Source of the DNA: Zygnema cylindricum
Taxonomy: Eukaryota > Streptophyta > Zygnematophyceae > Zygnematales > Zygnemataceae
DNA: 46,248 nt
Assembly (NCBI GenBank): GCA_037447655.1
Contig: JBBHKE010003181.1
Location: forward strand, 33,508-79,755
Reading direction: 5' to 3'
Both the position numbers and the translations under genes were made by a program. Under the pieces are notes generated by a model, which saw only the letters and a list, made by a program, of their open reading frames with translations, was not told the origin of the DNA and made no database searches. Position 1 is the stretch's first letter. Every line of letters begins with the position of its first letter. Of this stretch, positions 31,540 through 39,568 are shown one piece after another.

Positions 31540-32505
31540 TGTTGTTTTGAAAAGTCAGTTTCGTGCGTACGAGACAGTTTGCCCGTAACTGCTAATTGGA
31601 TTTAATATGGAGGTTTGAATAAATTCACGGATTGGGGGAGCGAACGGATTGATATAATTAAAGTGACGTAAAAAACTCATTGAGTGGTGTGAACAAGTTG
31701 TGACAAATGGATGGCGGATCGCGAAGCGATCCGATGTAAAATAAACGGAATAGGCGCCGCCGGTACGGCGGAGCTGCGACGCAGTTAAGTCAACGTAGCT
31801 GCGGCTATTTGTATGATCCGTACGGACAAGCGCAGCCAGCGCAGCTGCGGATAATATGACTAGGATAGATCTCGAGTAATGATGATTGTACGGTAGTGGT
31901 AGCTTAGTAGTTGCTTAGTGGTAGCTTGGTTTCTGACATACGAAGAGTACGGTGTAAATATTATGTACAACAGAGGTTTGTCCTTTTCACTAGTTAGGTT
32001 ATTAGAGTAGATACAGTACGGCTGGTATGCCTCCGTACTCTGAGTATAACTTGCAGGACTTAGATTATTTTATGTATCGCAGTCAAGTTAATCAAAGTAA
32101 TGGCACACTGTTTTCTGCATCTTTAACCTGTTGGTGTGATCACTCTGATTGGTGCTTTCATATGAAACTTTGTGGAGTTCTTCTATGATATAGAATATAT
32201 ATGTGTGTGAAGTTTCATTGTATTCCAATATCTCTGTAAGATTCTGTGAACAGTCTAAGGGGTTAGTTTGTGAAGCTGTCAGCTACATTTGGGAAACTCT
32301 GAAGCTTATATCTTCTAGATGCCTTGGTGGATTTGACTGTAACTTTGGGAGTTTACAGTGTATATGGTATACTGCATATTGGTGCAGTTTGAGATCATTT
32401 TGTTTATTGTGGAGTAATCTGTGTCGTCTGAAACACAACTGTTTTTGTGGTAGTCTGTGGGTGTTTCTGTGAGTAATCCATGGCTGAAATAGGCTATGGA
32501 CAACA
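31540..32505 (+). repeat. 3' LTR of element III
   Basis: 966 bp, ending ...GGACAACA. Its last 26 bp again carry an ATG in the gag frame, here reading into element II LTR sequence. Confidence 0.92.
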
Positions 32506-32510
32506 ATAAA

Positions 32511-32978
32511 TACATGCGCGGTATTTGTTTCGCTTACAAAATCAATGCGCTGTATTGATTTCTTATCCGTACCGTAATTCGTACTTTTACACTACCATAT
32601 CTATGTATCCCGTTAACAGTTATAGTTAAATGACTTATCCTACGTGTACATGTTTAAATAATTATCGTACTATATACTACGTAACACTACTTCTAGACTT
32701 AACGGCTAAGGCTACCGGCTATCTACTATCTGACGGCCGGCAGGTACCAGGATCAAATCCTGTCGCCGGCACATACCTTTTAGTAATTAATCCCTATACT
32801 AATATAAATTTCCCGTAAACTTGTGGATAGCCTAGGTAGCCATGGCTCTAGCTTCCTCTCCAATTTCTCAGTGACTGCGACAAGTTTGAGAGTGAGAGAG
32901 AGAAGTTAGAGGTAGAGTGCCTCGGTTTCTTTATTTTTATTCAGACCTAGAAAATACTTAAAACCATTAATTTCTACA
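32511..32978 (-). repeat. 5' LTR of element II, U3-side part
   Basis: Continues the LTR interrupted at 27860, matching 22464-22931. It ends TTTCTACA, followed by the target duplication ATTGC. Confidence 0.9.
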
Positions 32979-33307
32979 ATTGCTGTGTATGTTGATGATT
33001 TGTTGCTAATTAGTAGGAACAAATAAGGAACAAATCCTGTCGCCGGCACATACCTTTTAGTAACTAATCCCTATACTAATATAAATTTTCCGTAAACCTG
33101 TGGATAGCCTAGGTAGCCATGGCTCTAGCTTCCTCTCCAATTTCTCAGTGACTGCGACAAGTTTGAGAGTGAGAGAGAGAAGTTAGAGGTAGACTGCCTC
33201 GGTTTCTTTATTTTTATTCAGACCTAGAAAATACGTAAAACCATTAATTACTACAATTGCTGTGTATGTTGATGATTTGTTGCTAATTAGTAGGAACAAA
33301 GAAGGAA
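32754..33307. repeat. 277-bp tandem duplication across the element II / element I junction
   Basis: 32754-33030 and 33031-33307 align at an exact period of 277 bp with about seven differences. Each copy has the end of element II's LTR, the ATTGC target site and the YVDD-coding start of the second half of element I. Because the junction itself is duplicated, the event came after element II inserted. The length is not a multiple of three. Confidence 0.9.
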
Positions 33308-34245
33308 TTGATAGAGTAAAACACGCTCTTAATTCAAAATTTGAAATGAAGGATTTGGGTGAGGCTAAATACATTCTTGGCATACAGGGTGAAAGAGATA
33401 GAGAAAAGAAAATCATTAGGCTAACTCAAAAAGAAGCGATAAGAAACATGTTGGAAAAATTTGACATGGCTGATGCCTAAGGTTGTGCAACTCCTATGGA
33501 GTATAAGAAAAAACTTGAAGGAATGGAGCATGAGTTTGGAGTCATAATAGATGAGGAACTCAGTGTAGAAGAGCAAAAAATTATGTCCCAAGTACCCTAC
33601 AGACAATTGTATGAAGTCTGATTTACTTCATGAATTGTACCTGGCCCGATATAGCTGCAGCTGTTGGTGTGTTGAGCAGAAGTTAGCAAAATCCACGAAA
33701 GAGAGATAAGGAGGCAGCAAAAAGGGTCTTAAGATATCTTGTTGGGACTAGAAATCTTTGGCTTACTTTGGGAGGGGACAAGGTTAGGATTAATACTTGG
33801 AGTGATGCTAGCTATGGTGATGTGCCTAGTAGGAAGTCTACAACTAGATATCTCATTCAGATTGGAAGTGGAACTTGTAGTTGGAGTAGTAAACTTCAAA
33901 AGGTCACGACACAATTGATTATGGAAGCCGAATACATGGCTGCGAGTGCAGCTTTGAAAGAGTTGGATTAAGGCATTTCTTCAAGAATTGGGTTTTACAC
34001 AACACGGGACACAAATAATGTGGTGCAAAAATCAAGCAGCCATTTTTGTGGCTATAAACACAAGTCACCATTTTAAGAGTAAACATATGGACATTCAGCT
34101 ACATTTGGTACGAGAGAAAGTATTTGCAAAAGTGGTCAAACTTTGTTATTTGCCTGATGAGAAAATGGTTGCGGACATGTTGACAAAAGCCCTTCCCGCT
34201 CCTAAGTTGGAGTACTGCAGAAAAGCATGTGGTCTAAGTGAGTAA
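33256..34245 (+). pseudogene. Element I reverse transcriptase 3' half and RNase H
   Basis: Resumes at AVYVDDLLLISRNKEGIDRV (YVDD at about 33264-33275). Then come GEAKYILGIQGERDREKK, a stop at 33478-33480, the connection region with a frameshift near 33610, and RNase H: TWSDASYGDVPSRKSTTRYL, LIMEAEYMAASAALKELD. A stop and frameshift near 33970 follow, then WCKNQAAIFVAINTSHHFKS and ADMLTKALPAPKLEYCRKAC. This is the normal copia C-terminus. It shares the breaks and age of the other half of element I. Confidence 0.88.
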
Positions 34246-34252
34246 GTCTTCT

Positions 34253-34267
34253 AAAGCTTAAGGGGAG
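34253..34267 (+). promoter_or_regulatory. Polypurine tract of element I
   Basis: AAAGCTTAAGGGGAG directly precedes the 3' LTR start TATTGAAAAG. Confidence 0.8.
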
Positions 34268-34955
34268 TATTGAAAAGTAAGCTTTAGTAAGTCTTAGAAA
34301 TTAGAGTCTAGGACTTAGAATATTTTTGGAATACCAACTATTCAATATTGACCAAATTTAGTGTGGAATTTTTGTAGTATCTACACGAATAGTTATCTTT
34401 AAGTAAATTAGTGTGTAGGGCCGCCAATGAATGTGGACGTGATAAGAATCACCCGGATTTTTAGGGTATAGATATTGTTAGTGGACAATTCTGGTCGAAA
34501 CACTTAGATTTTTGTTAGTAGGTTGTCTGGTGAACCCTGTTCATACGTTTTAGATGTTTTCTAGATCTTTTGAGCATTTAGTTCAATTATGATTGATCAA
34601 TTCGATACAGAATGTACATTCTACATAGAGTTTAAAGAAATGAGAGCACTAAGTGCAGTTTAAGGTGTTTTGTGCTCTATTATCTTTGATTTGTTTATAG
34701 TACATGTTTGTTTGGTTGAAAGACCTCTTTCATTTGTAGTTACATATCTTATAGTATTGATCTAGTCTGATAGGTATTCCTCTTTGGGTTTGCTTCCGCT
34801 AACATGTCTGATAATGGCTTAGCTCCTGCTGGAAGTGCTCGTATTAGCCCTAGTGCTCCACCTACTTCTCCAGGGACGAATATCCCAGCTGGTGCAAGTG
34901 TGACTCCTAGGGGGAGTGGATCAGAGCCGAGTCTAAATGCCCATGACCTTCAACA
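34268..34955 (+). repeat. 3' LTR of element I
   Basis: 688 bp, ends CTTCAACA and is followed by TGAAC. About 34 substitutions relative to the 5' LTR, including loss of the TATA word. It still carries the gag ATG (34804), and the frame runs out of the LTR into flanking DNA to a stop at 35106 (100 codons). Only the first 50 codons are element-derived. Confidence 0.92.
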
Positions 34956-34960
34956 TGAAC

Positions 34961-35292
34961 GTCAATTTTATATTTTGAATGTAGTGCATGTTTGTCGTCA
35001 TGTGATCGCATTTTGGCGTTTTCCTCTTTTCGACCCTTATGCAAGAGAATCAAGCCCATCAAAAAACTTCATCCAAAATCACCTCGAGGGGGTGTTTTTA
35101 ATTTAAGTACCTCCCAAACAGCGAATGAAAAAAGACCCACTCATGCGCCACAAAAGTGTAAAAAATTTAGGAAGAGGGAGAGTCCTTGCTATTTTTCTTC
35201 GTGCCCGTGATGCGCATTTACGGAAAAAAAATTGCAGGGGTCTCGGACCTCCACTTTCATTCATGGGGTCTTTTGCAGAATTTTGAGCCGTC
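34961..35292. other. Spacer between element I and the solo LTR
   Basis: No feature was recognised. The frame running in from the 3' LTR of element I ends here. Confidence 0.4.
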
Positions 35293-35297
35293 GTCGC

Positions 35298-36295
35298 TGC
35301 AATTCTGTGTCCCCCATTTGGACCAAAATTGAGGAAGCCTCTAGGTAGTTTTCAACTAACCCACTTTCAACTAGAGCAACTGCCACCTAAGCAGAAAAAT
35401 AGATAATTTGACTGCACCCCTGTGCAGTGTGGACTCCCTTGAGTCCACAACAAGAAGAATCATTGAAAACACCCAACCAGGCAATTGGTTATGAAGTGGC
35501 CAAGATGCCAATATTTATATAAGCTTATTGGGAGAGAGGCGGCTACCTCCTCAATCTACTAAGTCCTAAACCCTCTCACAACTCCTATCTACCGAGGTAC
35601 GGAACTAAACAGAAGACTGTACAGTACAGAAAGGTACTACGGCCGATGTACTTTCTGTACGGCCTGTGTACGAAAAGGCCATGGAGTTGACGCCTGTCTC
35701 CTTCGGACATGTCCTCATGCTCTCCGGGATTTCCTCTTCTCAATGACATCGTGCCACGTGTCGCCAGGTCATATCACAACCGGAAACCGCCAAGGCGACC
35801 ATTACGGGATCTCGGCGATGGTGCGGGCCGTCGGATCAAAACTGACTTTAAACGACAGCCGTTCAAAAACAAATGTCCGGTACATTTGTTTCATGGGCAC
35901 TAAAATTCCAACTAGTTTCTATGTATTCTATTTGTAATTTCGTTAATCGGATTAGTCGCCTATCTATTGTTTAAATAGCTATCAAACCCCATGTATCCTA
36001 ACGGACTACTACGACAGACTGGTAAGGGTTGACGGCTACGCCTCGCCCTATCGGTCGGAGGTTCAAGTCCTGCCGGACTCAACCTTTTTGGTTGAGAGTG
36101 ACTTAGGTCACTTTTAAGCCCTGTCTATGGAGCTAAGGCAGTTATGGCTCCATCGCCCTCTCTCTCTTTCAGTGACTACAACAAGTATGGGGGCTAGTGA
36201 GAGAAGGTGGAGGCTGGCTGCCTGTACTTTCTTTTTCGTTTTTATTTTTAATTAAGACCTAGAAAATACCTCCTTTAAATCTAGTGATTTCAACA
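35298..36295 (-). mobile_element. Solo LTR of an element II-related copia family (998 bp)
   Basis: Flanked by GTCGC on both sides (35293-35297, 36296-36300). On the shown strand it starts TGCAATTCTG and ends GATTTCAACA. It aligns in patches with the element II LTR: GAAGCCTCTAGG, CTCCCTTGAGTC, GGGAGAGAGG, GTACTTT.TGTACGG, GCCACGTGTC, the T-arm-like stem, and AAGACCTAGAAAATAC near the end. There is no internal region, so the two LTRs of the original recombined. On the minus strand an ATG at 35317 lies 20 nt before the LTR end, in the same phase as in elements I-III. Confidence 0.85.
36040..36102 (+). other. tRNA-like T-arm region in the solo LTR
   Basis: GGAGGTTCAAGTCCTGCCGG at about 36058-36077 looks like a tRNA T-arm with a pol III B-box (GGTTCAAGTCC). 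It is followed by CTCAACC-TTTTT-GGTTGAG, a perfect 7-bp hairpin with a T5 loop. A complete cloverleaf cannot be drawn. The element II LTRs have the related CAGGATCAAATCCTG at the same place. It is antisense to the LTR's element. Confidence 0.4.
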
Positions 36296-36300
36296 GTCGC

Positions 36301-36852
36301 CTCTCCCTTCTCCCTCTCTTACCATGGCTTTAATCTCACACTTTTTAGAATGAGACAGGAGAATATTGGTATAAAATGAAAGATATTTTAAAAATGTTAT
36401 TTTTGAAAAAAATTAGGTTTTATTTTAATGGCAAGTCGAGTGAGAAAAGTTGAAAAATGAAATCGGAAAACCATGGCGGAAAGTTATGGAATCAGTGACG
36501 TCGACGTTGTCATAAGTGAGCATGACGTCACAATGTCACCAAACCCTAAAAATCTACAATTTCACAAAAATCTAGACGTCTACCACTATCGCTGTTTTTG
36601 TAGCCGTCATTAATCGTCGGAAGTTCCGTAGTCGTCTTCAATTGTCATAAGTTTTACCTACGTCTACAACCGTCACATTTCAAAGTTCCAATTTCATTTT
36701 GGCAGATAGGGACGCTCTTCAAAGTAGTACGTAGAATCTTTACTACAGTCCAAAATACTTTATCAAAGTACCGATTACATGGGGATGCACCCTAAGTTCA
36801 AAAAATTACGCAAATTGTACTTTAAAAATTTGTGATTTCTTTGTACCGTCGC
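36301..36852. other. Spacer with an orphan TIR end
   Basis: Mostly unremarkable. At about 36776-36797 there is TTACATGGGGATGCACCCTAAG, the reverse of a CTTAGGGTGCATCCCCATG end, without a partner in this stretch. Confidence 0.4.
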
Positions 36853-38226
36853 AACTTAGGGTGCATCTATGTGTGCCAAAGCAAGGGTTATTTTCTGTCG
36901 TTTTCATGTAAAACTGAGAGCCTTACCGCGTAAGTTTCAACCGTACACAAAAATAGAAAAAACGAGAAGTACATTTTGCGTCATCGTTGAATTTAAGATA
37001 TACTACATGTTGTCGTCTTGTGTTCTTCGACCCACGGCCACGCCAAAAAATGTCATCTTCAAACTTTTCTTTAAAATACACGGTCGATGTGTTTTAAAAC
37101 AAAGTACTTTTCAGAAACAAATAGGAACACGTATTCGCACGTGGAAGTTTCTTTACAAAAAATTTCAAACGAATATAAGCGACGGCGAAAGGTACACTAT
37201 TCGTTATGTTTTGTCCGTTTGCATCCATCAAAGTACACAATTTGTTGTGTTTTGTCGCGTTTCGTTTGGTACGGATTTTTCGATTCTAGGGGTCTGAAAA
37301 TTCCGATGCCATTTGACGAAATCGTGAGAAATCTTTGAGGGCGCCCCAGCAAGTCGCACACGCCGCCTCTCTCACGCAGCCTTGCATTCTCGCAACGTTC
37401 TAAGGGCATTTTTTACAATTTGGTGCTTCATCACATATTGTACACTGTCGTCAGCCGTCACGGGCATTGTCGACGTATAGAATCGTCACGCCCTTAAGTG
37501 ACAACTTCGTTTGGTACACCGCCAATCGCTATTAGCGTGTAGGTTTCATTAGCGTATACAAATAATTACCGTGGTGTACGCTATTTAAGAATTTGAAAAT
37601 TTTGGAAAAAATCATACATTCTAATTGTTTGATTATGGTAATTTGGATCTTTGAAAAAAAAAATGTCGGTCGCAAACATGCTTACACTAATATAAGTTTT
37701 CGTACAAAATCTGACAAATCGTACACAAATCGTACATTCACACGGTCGAAACGCGGCTGTCGGACGAATATGTGCGAGTGGGATTTTTTACGACCTGGTT
37801 TTTTTTCCTTTTTAGAACGCACATTCTCATGCGTCCGCGGTTACTAAAACTAATTTATTGTAATTTTTAACTTAAAAAGGTACATTTATGTACGGTCTGA
37901 CACTGACCGTACACCACTCTATTTAAGAGACAACGTACTGAATATAACCCTAAATAGAATAAAGAAAAAAATAGAATAAACTACGCTATTTGAGAATAAA
38001 ACAAAAAAAAAGCGGGACGGGATTAGCGTACACAACGCTAATAGCGATTGGCGGTGTACACGTAGGGACACCCGAAATCCGGGGCCGCCGGATCTGCGCT
38101 AAAAAACAAAGAAAATTCTCTAAGTTTGAAGTACATAGAGACGCACCCCTTAGGCAGTATGGCGCTAAGTTATAAAGGAAAACGACAGAAAATTACCCGA
38201 ACTCAGCCACATGGGGCCATACCCTA
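36853..38226. mobile_element. TIR element with about 80-bp ends, carrying a nested MITE
   Basis: The left end (36853-36933) and the reverse complement of the right end (38147-38226) align over about 80 bp. Both start CTTAGGGT, share GGGT(A/T)ATTTTCTGTCGTTTTC and end near GCCTTACCGCGTAAG / GCCATACTGCCTAAG. Without the MITE at 37515-38058 it is about 830 bp. No transposase motif is visible. Long TIRs would suit a Mutator-like element, but the target duplication is not clear. Confidence 0.65.
37515..38058 (+). mobile_element. MITE-like TIR element A, right copy (544 bp)
   Basis: TA-CACCGCCAATCGCTATTAGCG at the left and the exact inverse at the right. The interior is the reverse complement of 7265-7828. 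It has TGTACGGTC-TGACACT-GACCGTACA near 37890. The open frame 37593-37847 is a shadow of the repeat. It is inserted inside the element at 36853-38226. Confidence 0.85.
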
Positions 38227-38706
38227 AGGGTGCTTTAGTTTTTTTCCTTTGTTTATTTTCTTATGGTTACAATCATTAGCCAATCAAAATGCTTGCTATA
38301 CGTTTATTGGATTTTTTCTGCTTTCTTGGGATGTTTGTGGTTTTTTATATGGTTTTTTCACCTTTCAGGCATGTTTAGCGTTTTTCCTTGTTTTTTCTTT
38401 TTTATTAAATTCTGCAACCGACAATAAATTCCAAACGAATCTGTCGAAATTGCGCAAAAAGCGATTCGCACGCGCAAGATTGTAATCCAACGGTGTTTCC
38501 GAAGCCTAAACTTCGACTCTGCCTACCAAGGTCCTAAACTGCTGACGTGTGAAAGTACAGCCGGGCGTCCGTAGGGAAAAAGTTGCAAGGTTCAGGTCTG
38601 TACTTTACTGTAGTGTAGCGACTATTGCAAGTAGACGGCGCTGTTTAGCGGCCAGTTTGTGGCCCGTTTGTGTTCGCTGCCAGTTGTATATGTACGGTAC
38701 CGACGC
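38227..38706. other. Spacer, no feature seen
   Basis: A T-rich stretch and then about 250 bp with normal composition. The frames 38249-38485 and 38549-38755 have no recognisable signature. Confidence 0.35.
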
Positions 38707-39250
38707 TACACCGCGAATCGTTATTAGTGTCAAAGTCACTAATTTGGGTTATTAAAATTTTGATTTTTTTTTTCAAATAGGATACATGATTTTAATTTTT
38801 CCTTGACGTTAATCAAGGTACCGTACAAAATAAAGTATAGCCCGAAAGTACAATAAAATATAAATAGTGTGGTGTACGGTCGATGTCAGACCATACATAA
38901 CTGTACCTTTTCATGTGAAAATTTACAAAGAATGAATTAAATCAGACACGCAGGCATAGGAACGTGCGCTCAAAAAAACGGGACTAGTGTGACACGTAAA
39001 TTAGTATAGCATGTACGGATATTTTAAATTCGCGACGGCGTACGATTTCTAATATTTTGTACGAATACATATATTAATGTATATAATCGTACGGCGAATA
39101 TTCCATTTTTGCTGTTCCCAAATTAGCATAAACGCCGAAATTAGAATACACCTTTTTTTTGAAAAATTTCAAATTCTTAATTAGCATCAATTACGTTAAA
39201 TTTTCTTCAGCACTATTTAAACTTTGACACTAATAACGATTCGCGGTGTA
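38707..39250 (+). mobile_element. MITE-like TIR element B, right copy (544 bp)
   Basis: TA-CACCGCGAATCGTTATTAGTG at the left, exact inverse at the right, with an ACTTTGACAC extension of the inverted repeat. The interior is the reverse complement of 7931-8472. Confidence 0.85.
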
Positions 39251-39284
39251 GTCTTCTTCTGGTGACATTGTTTGGTTAGGGCCC

Positions 39285-39568
39285 TAGTTCAAAAGTAGGC
39301 GGTTTTATGGTAGGCCTTTGGTCGGCGCCTTTATCGTAAGTTGTGTTATGGGCTTTTCATGTGATCTTCTTAGATCACTACTTTGATCAGAGACCGTCCG
39401 ATCGTCCGAATCTGACGGTGTGAATAAAAATATTCGGTCTGAATGTTTTAATTGGTCCAATTTCTGGTCCGAATAGGTCCGAATACAATATTGGTCTTAA
39501 GGTCATACTGTATGTTTTGCATACAATAGGCATATTGTATGGGCCTACTTTCACCTACTTTTGAACTA
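39285..39568. mobile_element. Small MITE of a second family (284 bp)
   Basis: The ends are TAGTTCAAAAGTAGG and CCTACTTTTGAACTA. Inner GTAGGCC / GGGCCTAC words also pair. It contains repeated GGTCCGAATA/TATTCGGTC words and no frame. Confidence 0.75.

Larger units (their letters stand above)
27861..32505 (+). mobile_element. Element III: gag-only copia-type LTR element (TR-GAG-like)
   Basis: Two 966-bp LTRs (27861-28826, 31540-32505), each TGTTG...CAACA, are flanked by ATAAA (27856-27860, 32506-32510). The interior has a copia-type gag and zinc knuckle, but no protease, integrase, reverse transcriptase or RNase H. In their place are a Lys/Glu-rich frame and a GC-rich repeat region. Such terminal-repeat elements with only gag are known in plants as TR-GAGs. 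It must have moved with enzymes from a relative. The LTRs differ at about 7 of 966 bases, so it is the youngest insertion here. Confidence 0.92.
21885..32978 (-). mobile_element. Element II: Ty1/copia retrotransposon, minus strand
   Basis: It is inserted in element I with ATTGC on both sides (21880-21884, 32979-32983). The LTRs are 21885-22931 and 27282-27860 plus 32511-32978. Both are 1,047 bp once element III and its duplication are removed, and differ at about 38 sites (about 3.6%). Gag and pol occupy 27301 down to 22945. It has only five breaks, so it is younger and better kept than element I. Confidence 0.92.
18084..34955 (+). mobile_element. Element I: Ty1/copia retrotransposon, interrupted
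   Basis: LTRs of 687 bp (18084-18770) and 688 bp (34268-34955) are flanked by TGAAC on both sides (18079-18083 and 34956-34960). They start TATTG and end CAACA. The domain order is gag, zinc knuckle, protease, integrase, reverse transcriptase, RNase H, as in Ty1/copia. Element II splits it at 21884/32979 within the reverse transcriptase, 5' of the YVDD codons. About 34 substitutions and one indel separate the LTRs (about 5% by eye). Many stops and at least three frameshifts make it a dead copy. Confidence 0.92.

Noticed and set aside
37593-37847. 84-codon frame similar to the minus frame at 7553-7759
   Set aside because: The similarity is DNA-level: both are copies of the same MITE in opposite orientation, with no transposase motif.
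7265-39250. One large inverted segmental duplication linking the left and right MITE pairs
   Set aside because: Elements A and B are each inverted, but their order is A-B on both sides. A true inverted duplication would give B-A, so these are separate insertions.
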